Source: Rosa chinensis (Eukaryota > Streptophyta > Magnoliopsida > Rosales > Rosaceae). From it: a stretch of DNA of 64,000 nucleotides. Below, piece after piece: positions 12,601 through 24,390 of the stretch (position 1 is its first letter; every line of letters starts with the position of its first letter). Made by a program: the position numbers and the translations under genes. The notes beneath the pieces are model-generated. The model had not been told where the DNA came from. It made no database searches and worked only from the letters and a program-made list of their open reading frames with translations. The stretch spans positions 434,001-498,000 of the forward strand of contig NW_020126818.1 of NCBI RefSeq assembly GCF_002994745.2, in the 5' to 3' direction.

Positions 12601-14788
12601 TAACATTGTCAGATTTAAGTTCCCCTAGACCTAGGGTTTCATAAACAGAGTAGGGCATAACATTAACAGATGCACCTAGGTCTAACATGGCATTCTTAAA
12701 TCTAGAGTTACCAATAGTACAAGGAATAGTAAAGCTTCCAGGATCCTTACACTTTGGAGGAATCTTCCTCTGAATCAGGGCAGAGACATTCTCACTTACC
12801 TTTACCACCTCCTTTTCACGGTTTACCCTCCTAGTAGTGCAAAGTTCTTTGAGGAACTTGGCATACTTAGGGACTTGCTTGATTGCCTCTAAGAGGGGTA
12901 AGTTTACTTGCACCTTCTTGAAAGTTTCCAAGATAGCTTGGTCACTTTCATCCTTCTTAGATTGGGCGAACCTGCGTGGGAAGGGCATGCAAGAAGAAGA
13001 AGGGTTAGCCATAACCGAATTTGTTAAGTTAGAATTACTACCTGATACTTCCGGTTTTGCCTTTAATGGTGAGGACGCCCTTGTCTCTTCCTTGGACGTT
13101 GCAGGGTCCTTCTCAAAACCCAACTTGGTGGGTTCTTGGTCTTCCTCAATCTCTATGCTCACTTGAGCCTTCTTCGGTTGATCCACAAATGGTCTTCCAC
13201 TCCTTGTAGTCACAACTGATGCATTTTCCACATTAGGGTTAGGTATTGTGTTACTAGGGAGCTTGCCAGTTTCGTGGATCTTGCTCATGAAATCCACAAC
13301 TTGACCCATTTGCTTCTTGAGCTCTGCAATGTCCTTGGTGTGGGTCTGTTGTCCTTGAATCAAAGCCTGTGTAGAGTTTGTCAAGGCTTGGGTAGAACTA
13401 GTCAAGGCCTCCAACGTTTTGTCATAGTGAGACATGGAAGATCCTGAATTCTGTTGAGGAGGAGGCATGTAAGGCCTTTGAAAAGATGACCCTTGGAATG
13501 AAGGCCCTTGTGGACGTTGGAAATTCCCTCCAAGAGGATTCTGAACGTTATCATTGTTGGTCCACTTGAAGTTGGGATGGTCCCTCCATCCTGGGTTGTA
13601 AGTATTTGAATAAGGGTCATGCCTAGGACGTTGAGGTCCTCCTTGATATCCTCCTTGGTATCCTCCAATAGCATTAGCAGATTCCCATCCTCCATTTTCA
13701 TTAAGTTGGGGGCACTGATCTGTAACATGCCCTTGCATAGAGCATACCCCACAAGCTATTGTTGCACTTGGTCCCTTGGAACTTACCACTTGGTTCATGA
13801 GGAGGGTAAGCTTATTCAGTTGGTCTTCAATGGCAGTGTTCTTGCTTATCTCATGCACCCTACGAGTAGAGTGTCCTACCCCCTCATATTGTTGGGAGTT
13901 TAGGGCACGATTAGCTATAAGTTCCTTCCCAACCGCAGGTGACTTATCCACAAAAGCTCCTCCAGCTGCCGCATCAAGCATTTGCCTTTCCAAGGGTAAG
14001 AGTCCTTCATAGAAACATGTAAGTAGGGTCTCATCCTTCATCTGATGTTGAGGACACTGTGCAAGTAAGGAGTTGAACCTCTCATAGTAGGCAGCATAGG
14101 ACTCATCATGAGCTTGCTCTATTCCACTAAGCTTCTTCCTAAGTGTGATGACTTTTGAAGCTGGGAAGTATTTTTCCAAGAAGGCCTTTCTCATTGTTTC
14201 CCATGATGTGATACGTCCTGCAGGGAGTTCATATAGCCAATCCTTGGCTCTATCAGCTAGAGAGAATGGAAATGCTCTCATCTTAAGAAGGTTCTCATCT
14301 GCTCCTTGTGGTTGCATGTTTGCACAAACAGATTGGAATTCTCGTACGTGCTTATTAGCATCCTCCATATTAAGTCCATGGAAGATAGGGAGCTTGTGCA
14401 ACAATCTACTCTTAAGCTCAAACTCTGCCTGTCATCCAGCTGCAGGTGCAGGGTATACTATGCCTGTAGGGGGTCCTCCTTCAACAGTTGCGGTGGAGAG
14501 TTCCCTAATAGATGCCATTCTCTCTTCTTCGACTTCTTCAGGTGGTGGTGAAGGTGGTGTAGAGTTGGACGAAACCACAGGTGAAGGTGAACGTGAAGGA
14601 GGAGATGGACTTGGTGTAGGTGATGTAGACTCCTCAGAACAGTAGGTCCTCTTCCCTTGCTCGTTAAATGTGTACTCTTTGTATGTTGAAGGAGAAGGGC
14701 TTGTGAACTCAAGGAATGAAGGACCCTTCAAACGAGTGAGCCTTGCTTCAATTTCCTTTATTGTAGATGGTCTAAAAGGCTCGGTCAT
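9669..14788 (-). pseudogene. gag-pol: Element B gag-pol, Gag to integrase core, one nonsense codon
   Basis: Starts MTEPFRPSTIKEIEARL at 14788. Gag has a Ser/Pro-rich stretch, a retrotransposon Gag domain ([13 protein letters not shown]), and a CCHC zinc knuckle [14 protein letters not shown]. Then come the protease motif [14 protein letters not shown] ([16 protein letters not shown]), RNase H ([22 protein letters not shown]) and integrase up to [12 protein letters not shown], where the solo LTR cuts in. TGA at 14432-14434 replaces an Arg codon of the other copies near residue 119. Downstream the frame is open for nearly 1600 codons, so damage before the LTR insertion was slight. Confidence 0.94.
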
Positions 14789-16487
14789 TCATAGGATTCC
14801 TGAACATCATCAAAATTCACAGAAGTTAGCAAAGTATAAAGTAAACTAATTACAAATTAGTGGTTTATACATCAACGTTACTATTCACGAGTCACTATTC
14901 ACAAGTTACTATTCACGACTTTACTATTAATGATTTATACAAGTATAAAGAGAGTATAAATTACAAACTATCCACAATCTTTTCACAAATAAACCACGTA
15001 AGAAGTTTATACAAGTATAAAATGTACAAAACAACACAATTTACAAGTGGAGGTTATGTTCAAGTATCTTATTATCTCTACAAAATAAAGTTAATATCTC
15101 AATTGATTACAAGTTGTAAGTCGAGCCCAATAGAAACCACTACTATTGGTGAGATACGATCTAGGGATAGTCGCCTAGACATAAGTCACTTTCCTTTGTT
15201 TCAGAAGGCTAGATGGCCAGATTAAGAGGTAAGTGAGAGGGAGGACTCATTTTGGTGACACTACGGAGGCTACTCCCTCATTGAGGTTTAGGCCCCTATT
15301 GGCTACTGCCACATTGTGGTTTACGCACAGTCTATAGTATCTCTGAGATTCAATTTGAACCCATCACCCAGGGTCTCAACCTAAGACACCACCTATATAC
15401 CCCTTACTCAGCTTGAAAAGAACTCATGTGTTAGACAGTTCTCCAAATGTTAATAAAAGCCACCCTCAACTTCAAAAGACCTTAGAAAGGCACTAATGAA
15501 GGGTTAAGGCCAATATTAACAAAAGGGCCCTTATCTACTCATACGATTTTACACACTTATAACAATTAAGGACTTAACAATATTTGCAATTAATTCTTTT
15601 CTTTTGTTTACAAGATTAGACACAATTTGCTAAAACTTTCAAACAAAACAACAAACAAACGTCACACATTCACATTTTTTTATTTTTTATTTTTTTTTTA
15701 TTTTTTTTTTTTTTATTTTTTTGTACGAAAATACTTACAAATAATTGTTTTTCTTTCTTTTCTTTACAATTATTTTCAACACTTAGGTACGGGAACAGGG
15801 AGTCTCGATGTGCAATGGGACTGAAACAGCTACCCTTTTCAAGACTATGTTTAATCCAATATACCTTAGTGAATCACAATATTTTCATTTGTTATATATA
15901 TCATTGATTTCAAATTCAATTCCAAGCGGTAAATCAAGAGGACGTGCGGCCCAAGTATAGTCGTCTAGACACCAAGTCCCTCCTACATCCTTTGGGCAAC
16001 CTTACTGAAATGGCCAGGTAGGGGAGGGCGACCACGAGAGGTAGAATCCATTTTGGCATGAGCTACTCCCACATTGTGGTTTAGGCTCATTTGCACGCAC
16101 TTCTGGATTCAAGAACCTGTCATGAGCGTTGTCCCCTTTCCTAGACACCATCCCACATAGGCTATACTTACTTGGATATAAAAGGTCCTAAGTGTGAAGA
16201 CAGTTCAATGAATGTTAATAAAGGCCGCCCTCAACCTTAAGGGACCTGAACTAGGTACCAATAAGGGGTTTAGGCCAATATTAATAAACACGACTTCACC
16301 TATTCCTTCTTTAATTTACAACTTACAATAAAAATTTGCATTCAACAATATAAATAACAACCTAAGTAATTAGTTAACTAAATTTCGACAATTACAAAAT
16401 AATTAACAAGTAATTTTTTTTTTTTTTTTTTTTGAACACAACATATAAACAAAACAAATATTCACATATTTAACAAGTGATTTTTCA
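14789..16487 (-). other. Element B 5' leader between PBS and gag
   Basis: About 1.7 kb without a coding frame. It contains the two related leader modules, a T-rich tract at about 15677-15722, and another short run near 16413-16433. The same organisation occurs in C, E and F. Confidence 0.8.
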
Positions 16488-16506
16488 ATCCCCGGCAACG
16501 GCGCCA
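16488..16506 (-). promoter_or_regulatory. Primer-binding site of element B (tRNA-Asp)
   Basis: On the minus strand it reads TGGCGCCGTTGCCGGGGAT, a perfect 19-nt complement of the 3' end (with CCA) of plant nuclear tRNA-Asp. It starts 5 nt after the LTR end, as for Athila-type elements. Confidence 0.93.
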
Positions 16507-16511
16507 AAAAT

Positions 16512-17273
16512 TGATGTCGCTTTTGGGAAGCGACCAATTTAACCCTGAAATGTCATTAGTAGTATAAAGTAAATAGGGATCGTTCTATTCCGGGGATTGA
16601 GGGTACACCTGTCATTGTCAAACAATTAAACAATTAAAATTAAAACAAAGTCTAATATTTACAAAAATATAACAAAATATATACATATTTACGAAAAGGG
16701 GGGATTTTTGGTTTTTGGTTTTCGAAAATTAACTAAGTTAAGAAAATAATTAAAATGCAAAAACATAAAAAATACAAATGGGATGTGAGAACAAAGATCA
16801 AAGTCGAAACTCATGATTAAAATTGATTCAAGTTCATCATTGTTCATCATAGTCATGCAAGAGGAGTTGATCATGTGAAATGTTCATAAGCAAACAATTT
16901 CCCATATTTTACTTTCAATGCTAATTAACCTAAGCGAAAGCACCTAGATTAATCCTATCAAACATGCAATCAAACCCTAGAAAGCTAGTCAATCATGTCA
17001 TGTTTAACGCATTAAGCACCTAGAAAGGCTATCAACTCAAATGTGCAACTTAGTATGAAAAAGTCCACCTAATTGCAATCTTCTTTGATTAAATTCGGTT
17101 TTTGTACAAAACCTTTACTACTTATCGATTCAAGAACACAAAACCAAAAAGTTGATCCATGTTCTCAAATTCGTAGCAACATTCACATAAAAACCCTAAA
17201 TGTTTCGAACCATTCAAGATTATCATACAAAAGATTTCTATCATGCAAATTTAATCAAACACTCACACAAAAG
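16512..17273 (-). repeat. Element B 5' LTR, only the last 762 bp
   Basis: This is the U5-side part of the LTR, ending TCA next to the PBS on the minus strand. It stops at 17273 inside a sequence that other copies continue with CAACCATAAATC, and at 17274 a second complete LTR end begins. The last 5 bases, AAAAG at 17269-17273, are the probable target duplication of element D. An alternative is a partial LTR duplication by recombination. Terminal hairpin: GTCGCTT with AAGCGAC, 16516-16534. Confidence 0.82.
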
Positions 17274-19582
17274 TGGTGTCGCTTTTGGGAAGCGACCAAT
17301 TTAACCCTGAAATGTCATTAGTAGTATAAAGTAAATAGGGATCGTTCTATTCCGGGGATTGAGGGTACACCTGTCATTATCAAACAATTAAACAATTAAA
17401 ATTAAAACAAAGTATAATATTTACAAAAATAACAAAATATATACATATTTACGAAATTAGGGGGATTTTTGGTTTTGATTTTCGGAAATTAAACTAAGTA
17501 AAGAAAACAATTAAAATGCAAAAACATAAAAAATGCAAATGAAATGCACGAACAAAGATCAAATCGGAATTTATAATCAAAGTTAATTCAAGTTCATCAT
17601 TGTTCATCATAGTCATGCAAGAGGAATTGATCATGTGAAACGTTCTAAGCAAACAATTTCCCATATTTTACTTTCAATGCTAATTAACCTAAGTGAAAGC
17701 ACCTAGATTAATTCTATCAAACATGCAATCAAACCCTAGAAAGCTAGTCAATCATGTCATGTTCAACGCATTAAGCATCTAGAAAGGCTATCAATTCAAA
17801 TGTGCAACTTAGTATGAAAAAGTTCACCTAATTGCAATCTCCTTTGATTAAATTTCGGTTTTTGTACAAAACCTTTACTACTTGTTGATTCAAGAACACA
17901 AAACCAAAAAGTTGATTCATGTTCTCAAATTCGTAGCAACATTCACATAAAAACCCTAAATGTTTCGAACCATTCAAGATTATCATACAAACGATTTCTA
18001 TCATGCAAATTCAATCAAACACTTACACAAAAGCAACCATAAATCACAATATATGAATCTGAAAATTAACAACTAATCATAAAATTTCAGAAATCAATAC
18101 TTGTTCATACATAAGTGTCAACTAAGGCAAACCAACGAAAATTACAAAGCAAAGGTACAAGGAGAATCGGATTACACCGTGATGAAGATGAGATGGATGA
18201 AGTGATGATGTGGTCTCTTGAATTTCGAAAGCAATCTTCAAGGTGGAGGGTGGATGGTATGCACGGCTTGTCTTCTTCTTCCTTGGCCTTGCTTGCACTT
18301 CGTGGTTGCCCTAGAGGATGGAGAGGAGCACGGCTAAGCTAGAGAGTTTTCTGAATTATTTCTCAAGTGTAGAACGTAAAAAAATGGAACTAGGAACTCC
18401 ATGACATTGAGAGAAGAGGAGGATATATAGGGGACGGCCAACTTGGTCTCCAAGCCGTGTATTTCTTCTTTATTTTCTATGGGATTAATCTGAAAATGCC
18501 ACATAGTTTCCTCCAATGATAGCTTGCCACATAAGCCCTATGAGGTGGTGCAACCAATCACAAAATTCCAATATTAATTCCCTAAATAATCTTGCCGAAA
18601 TTCCCTTGATATAATTCTGATTTTTGTAGTTCAATTCGGCCAAACTTCCTTTAGGGAATTAAGGAATGTATCTAGACTTCTTTTGAGCTTTTCTTGGTCT
18701 CCACCTTTTTCTCTTTCCTTTTATTTCTCCCTTGAATATCTCCTTGCCGAATTCTCTAGGGTTTTCTTTTAATTCACACGGCAACTTCCTTCTTTTCCTC
18801 TTGGCTTGGACGGCAAAAGATATTCTAGGGTTTATCTCTTGATGAATTTCCATAAAAATAGCCCTAGAAAATCTCCCTAGAAAATCTCCTTTTAATTTCT
18901 GATTTTCCACGTCATTTTCCTTGTTTCTCTCTTCATTTTGGACGGCAAGCATATCTAGGGTTAGGGTTTGCGTCACAAACCCTAGTTCCATGGGCTCTTG
19001 TGGGCTTTTATCCAATTAGCCGAAAATCCAACAAGTCTTGAGAGTTTTTGGGCCTCCATGCGTCACCTCTATGCCATGTCATCATCTAGAGTCTTCAAGA
19101 AGCTTCTCTCATGCCATGTCACTTCATTAATTCGATCTCCATTCATGGTTGGCTCAAGAGTCTTGTTTTGGCAAGCTTTCCTTTTCTGGACAGGGTTTCC
19201 TGGTTGGACCAGGAAAACTTCTTTTCTTCATTTCTGCTCATTTGTGCTTCCCTTTGTACTTCATCTTGTCTCCCTCCAACGTTGGCTAGCTTCTCTCTCC
19301 ATTTGTGAGCTCGTTTCAGCTCATTTGTGACAAGGACCTGAAAATAGAAACTAGTAAGAAAAATAGAAACTTTCCTAAAATGAAAAATGGCAACTTTCCT
19401 AAACTGAAAATGGGAAACTTTCTAAAATGAAAAATAGAAACTACTGAAAATGGAAACTTACTACAAATAGGAACTTTCCCAATCAAAGAATGGAAACTTT
19501 CCTAAACAGGGTTTTATTAAGGAAATAACGCAGAAAATGCAGGGAAAAGCAAGTAAAACGTCGCATTAAAATGCTCCTATCA
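17274..19582 (-). repeat. Element D 3' LTR (2309 bp)
   Basis: Minus-strand LTR from TGATAGGAGC (19582) to the U5 end at 17274, where the last bases are ACCA instead of ATCA. To its right lies a PPT, so it is the 3' LTR of D. Its left edge abuts the truncated 5' LTR of B. A TATATA box is at 18424-18429 and the terminal hairpin at 17278-17296. Confidence 0.87.
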
Positions 19583-19593
19583 AATTCCCCCAC
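19583..19593 (-). promoter_or_regulatory. Polypurine tract of element D
   Basis: AATTCCCCCAC on the plus strand, complement of the GTGGGGGAATT tract, directly beside the LTR start. Confidence 0.83.
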
Positions 19594-19631
19594 ACTTAGC
19601 TTTTGCTAGTCCCTTAGCAAAATCACACTAA

Positions 19632-21233
19632 TGATAGGAGCAAAAAGTGTGACAATATTATTGAATATGTGCCCCATTTTAGCCTTGTTTCTCCCTTAAG
19701 TTTAGTGTTTTGAGTCATTGAGTCGTTTTTAGAGTCTTGTTGAGTATTTGGAGTGAAATAAGCGGAAAAAGTAAAATTCATGAAAAATCCTAGCTGGATC
19801 AGGATTCCTCACTGTCGACTATTTTTGCGGTCTTTACATTTTATTTTCTCTAGAAAATTCTGATATTCTCCTGCTTGTTGTAGGAAACCTTGCTTGGTGG
19901 AACTCTTGGAAACAGCAATGATTGAGTCATAAAATAAAGCATTAAGATATTTGACCAAGCAATGAAGAAGGGGAATAAAGGAGAAAGACGTTTTCAGTTG
20001 GGGAATAAAGGAGAAACACGTTTTCAGTTGAAGAATAAAAGAGAAAGATGTTTCAACTGGAAAATAAATAAGAAAAAGATGTTTCAGCTTGGAAATTAAA
20101 GGAATTGCCCCATTATGAGAGGAGTTAAGGCCTTAAAGCAGATGTTTCAGTTGGAAAATTAAAGGAATTACGATGCAATCCCATCCGTCCAATGATGAAG
20201 GGTATGATCGACAAAAGCCAACCAATGCTCCCCTATAAATAGGCAACGTCCAGAATAGAATTTGCATCACTTCCCAGCCAAGATAATTCATTGCCTATCA
20301 CTTCCTGGCCAAAAACTTTTTCGAGACTCTGCCCAATTCACTCCTTAAATCTCCATCTCCTACAAGACCGTGACACCATCCATCCATCAATCTACAAAGC
20401 TCTTAGGCGCTGAGTCAAGGACGCTCCACCACCATCGCAGAGACGAGTTCATCACCGTGTTGCTAAGCCGCTGAGGAAAGCTTCAAAGTGTAACTATGAC
20501 TCTACTTATAATTTTTGTTTCGGTTTTGTGTGTTTCAATTTGTGAGTTGTGTAATTGGAGACATGAAATTTTCAGAATATTTTTATTAATATTTTTGAGA
20601 TTTTCAGTTTATTATTGAGTTAATTTTGAGAATTCTTTTATGATGCATGTTACAATCTTGTGCCCTTTTATGTGTTTTGGTAATTTTCAGAGTTAGGTTC
20701 ATAAGTTTGCATGCTAGAATAATGGTGAGAGTTTTTGTGTGTTTGCTTAATTTGCCAAGAGTAATTGTTATTTGTTAAGACGCTGAGTTAAACAAGTAGC
20801 AATTAGTTCTAAAAAGTGGTAAAAATCATGCTTTAATGATTAAATGATTCTGGAAATTACGTGTTAAATTCTATGTGTAATGGTTAATTTGCACGCGTGA
20901 GTTGATTCGAGGGTTAGATAATACTACTAGTTAAGAGAATTACGCTGAGTGTTTTCGAAATTTAGTAGTATTAGGCTTGGTAAGGACTTTTCCGATCCAA
21001 ACCTACATTAGAACGAATCAGATAAATGGATTGATCCGCTGAGGCTTTTCATTTTGGCTCTTATCTAGGCATTTAAGGTGGGCACATTTTTGTAGCATGT
21101 TGAAATGAATTTTCTGTTTTTACACTTAGTAATTTCCGAGTGGTATTGGTCTAGGTTAGGGAAGTCGATCATTGTATATAGGTTTATTTGTTTTGTTTTT
21201 ATTTTAAGTAGATTAGAAACAAAATTCAAAAAC
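19632..21233 (+). repeat. Family-2 solo LTR J, left part, TSD ACTAA
   Basis: LTR start TGATAGGAGCAAAAAGTG, preceded by ACTAA (19627-19631). The LTR is interrupted at 21233 by element C and resumes at 31130. It aligns along its length with the K 5' LTR (33383-35110). A TATAAATA box is at 20234-20241. No family-2 internal sequence is attached, so it is a solo LTR. Confidence 0.9.
19971..20091 (+). repeat. About four tandem 30-bp units in U3 of LTR J
   Basis: Two nearly identical 30-bp units (19971-20000 and 20001-20030), differing at GACG/CACG, are followed by two more diverged units to about 20091. Each unit has a GAATAAAGGAGAAA part and an ACGTTTTCAGTTG-like part. The array lies about 150-260 bp upstream of the TATA box. 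The K LTR does not show it. Confidence 0.75.
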
Positions 21234-23556
21234 TGATAGGAGCATTTTAATGCGACGTTTTACTTGCTTTTCCCTGCATTTTCTGCGTTATTTCCTTAAT
21301 AAAACCCTGTTTAGGAAAGTTTCCATTCTTTGATTGGGAAAGTTCCTATTTGTAGAAAGTTTCTATTTTTTTTGTAGTTTTTATTTATCATTTTTAGTAA
21401 GTTTCCATTTTTAGTAGTTTCTATTTTTCATTTTTAGAAAGTTTCCCACTTTTCATTTTAGGAAAGTTTCTATTTTTCTTACTAGTTTCTATTTTCAGGT
21501 CCTTGTCACAAATGAGCTGAAACGAGCTCACAAATGGAGAGAGAAGCTAGCCAACGTTGGAGGGAGACAAGATGAAGTACAAAGGGAAGCACAAATGAGC
21601 AGAAATGAAGAAATGAAGCTTTCCTGGTCCAACCAGGAAACCCTGTCCAGAAAAGGAAAGCTTGCCAAAACAAGACTCTTGAGCCAACCATGAATGGAGA
21701 TCGAATTAATGAAGTGACATGGCATGAGAGAAGCTTCTTGAAGACTCTAGATGATGACATGGCACAAAGGTGGCGCATGGAGGCCCAAGAACTCTCAAGA
21801 CTTGTTGGATTTTCGGCAAATGGATCAAAAGCCCACAAAGCCCATGCAATTAGGGTTTGTGACGCAATGAAGAAACCCTAGAGATGTTTGCCGTCCAAAA
21901 TGAAGAGAGAAACAAGGAAAATGACGTGGAAAATCAGAAATTAAAAGGAGATTTTCTAGGGAGATTTTCTAGGGCTATTTTTATGGAAATTCATCAAGAG
22001 ATAAACCCTAGAATATCTTTTGCCGTCCAAGCCAAGAGGAAAAGAAGGAAGTTGCCGTGTGAATTAAAAGAAAACCCTAGAGAATTCGGCAAGGAGATAT
22101 TCAAGGGAGAAATAAAAGGAAAGAGAAAAAGGTGGAGACCAAGAAAAGCTCAAAAGAAGTCTAGATACATTCCTTAATTCCCTAAAGGAAGTTTGGCCGA
22201 ATTGAACTACAAAAATCAGAATTATATCAAGGGAATTTCGGCAAGATTATTTAGGGAATTAAATGGAATTTTGTGATTGGTTGAACCACCTCATAGGGCT
22301 TATTTGGCAAGATATTATTGGAGGAAATTATGTGGAATTTTCAGATTAATTCCATAAGGTTTACACGGCTTGGAGAGCAAGTTGGCCGTCCCCTATATAA
22401 CCTCCCATCTTCTCAACGTTTGAGAGTTCCAAGTTCCATACTTTTGCGTTTATACTTTGAGAAAAAAATCAGAAAACTCTCTAGCTTAGCCGTGTTCTTC
22501 TCCATCCTCTAGGGCAACCACGAAGTGCAAGCAAGGCCAAGGAAGAAGAAGACAAGCCGTGAACACCATCCATCCTCCACCTTGAAGATTGCTTTCGAAA
22601 TTCAAGAGATCACATCATCACTTCATTCATCTCATCTTCATCACGGTGTAATCCGATTCTCCTTGTAACCTTTGCTTTGTATTTTCGTTGGTTTTGCCTT
22701 AGTTGACACACATGTTTGAACAATTATTAATTTCTGGAATTTTATGATTAATTGTTAATTTTCAGATTCATATATTGCGAGTTATGGTTGCTTTTGTGTG
22801 AGTGTTTGATTAAATTTGCATGCTAGATAACTTTTGTATTTTAATCTTATGTGGTTGCAAACACTTAGGGTTTTAATATAATTGGTGCTAGGTTTAAGAA
22901 CATGAAATCGACTTTTCGTTTTGTGTAAACTTGAATCAATGTAGTAAAGGTTTTGTGCAAAAACCGAATTTAATCAAAGAAGATTGCAATTAGGTGGACT
23001 TTTTCATACTAAGTTGCACATTTGAGTTGATAGCCTTTCTAGGTGCTTAATGCGTTAAACATGACATGATTGACTAGCTTTCTAGGGTTTGATTGCATGT
23101 TTGATAGGATTAATCTAGGTGCTTTCGCTTAGGTTAATTAGCATTGAAAGTAAAATATGGGAAATTGTTTGCTTTTGAACGTTTCACATGATTAACTCCT
23201 CTTGCATGACTATGATGAACAATGATGAACTTGAATTGATTTTAATTATATGTTTCGATTTGATCTTTGTTCTTGCATTCCATTTGTATTTTAATTGTTT
23301 TGCATTTTAATTTTTATTAGCTTAGCATTTATTTTCGAAAATAGAAAACCAAAAACCAAAAATCCCCCCATTTTCGTAAATATGTATATATTTTGTTATA
23401 TATTTGTGAATATTATACTTTGTTGTAATTTTAATTGTTTAATTGTTTGACAATGACAGGTGTACCCTCAATCCCCGGAATAGAACGATCCCTACTTACT
23501 TTATACTACTAATGACATTTCAGGGTTAAATTGGTCGCTCGACAAAAGCGACATCA
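21234..23556 (+). repeat. Element C 5' LTR (2323 bp)
   Basis: Starts TGATAGGAGC and ends GCGACATCA. The AAGTTTC array lies at about 21315-21500 and a TATATAA box at 22394-22400. U5 holds CAATCCCCGG at 23469-23478. Terminal hairpin: GTCGCT (23534-23539) with AGCGAC (23547-23552). Confidence 0.96.
22394..22400 (+). promoter_or_regulatory. TATA box in element C 5' LTR
   Basis: TATATAA preceded by CCCC, 1160 bp into the LTR. It is the likely core promoter for the gag-only transcript. The copy in the 3' LTR is at 29962-29968. Confidence 0.6.
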
Positions 23557-23582
23557 ATTTTTGGCGCCGTTGCCGGGGATTG
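23469..23582 (+). promoter_or_regulatory. U5-PBS complementary pair, element C
   Basis: CAATCCCCGG at 23469-23478 is the exact reverse complement of CCGGGGATTG at 23573-23582, which overlaps the 3' part of the PBS. The intervening 94 nt contain the terminal U5 hairpin. The same pair and spacing occur in B, E, F and K. Pairing is seen in sequence; folding in the RNA is inferred. Confidence 0.7.
23562..23580 (+). promoter_or_regulatory. Primer-binding site of element C (tRNA-Asp)
   Basis: TGGCGCCGTTGCCGGGGAT, complementary to the 19 terminal nt of plant tRNA-Asp, 5 nt after the LTR end. Confidence 0.94.
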
Positions 23583-24343
23583 AAAAAATCATTTGTCATA
23601 TTGTGAATATTTGTTTTGTTTATATGTGTGTTCGAAAAAAAAAAAAAAAAAAATTTACTTGTTAATTATTTTGTAATTGTCGAAATTTAGTTAATTAATT
23701 ACTTAGGTTGTTATTTATATTATTGAATACGAATTTTTATTGTAAGTTGTAAATTAAAGAAGGAATAGGTGAAGTCGTGTTTATTAATATTGGCCTAAAC
23801 CCCTTATTGGTACCTAGTTCAGGTCCCTTAAGGTTGAGGGCGGCCTTTATTAACATTCATTGAACTGTCTTCACACTTAGGACCTTTTTCATCCAAGTAA
23901 GTATAGCCTATGTGGGATGGTGTCTAGGAAGGGGACAACGCTCATGACTGGTTCTTGGATTCAGAAGTGCTTACAAATGGGCGTAAACCTCAATGAGGGA
24001 GTAGCCTATGCCAAAATGGATCCTACCTCTTGTGTTCGCCCTCCCCTACCTGGCCATCTCAGTAAGGTTGCCCAAAGGATGTAGGAGGGACTTTGTGTCT
24101 AGACGACTATACTTGGGCCGCACGTCCTCTTGATTTACCGCTTGGAATTGAATTTGAAATCGATGATATATATAACAAATGAAAATATTGTGATTCACTA
24201 AGGTATATTGGATTAAACATAGTCTTGAAAAGGGTAGCTGTTTCAGTCCCATTGCACATCGAGACTCCCTGTTCCCGTACCTAAGTGTTGAAAATAATTG
24301 TAAAGAAAAGGAAGAAAAACAAATATTTGTAAGTATTTTCGTA

Positions 24344-24390
<47 letters not shown>

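Larger units (their letters stand above)
5965..17273 (-). mobile_element. Element B, Athila-like, minus strand, interrupted
   Basis: Read on the minus strand from right to left: truncated 5' LTR (16512-17273), PBS, leader, gag-pol, and post-pol region up to 5965, where element A is inserted. A solo LTR (7746-9668) splits the integrase. Element D sits in the 5' LTR. The 3' LTR of B is left of the window. B is the host of the other insertions in the left half, so it is the oldest element there. Confidence 0.9.

Noticed and set aside
19971..20091. Short regular repeats that might suggest a CRISPR-like array
   Set aside because: The units are directly adjacent without spacers and lie in a plant LTR.
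22318..22512. Small frames inside LTRs (also 5118-4891, 18115-18342, 52243-52470)
   Set aside because: They lie across the TATA box and start region of the LTR and repeat only because LTRs repeat.
23562..23580. Sequence like a tRNA-Asp 3' end, suggesting a tRNA gene
   Set aside because: Only the 19-nt complement is present, directly after an LTR. There is no cloverleaf, so it is a primer-binding site.
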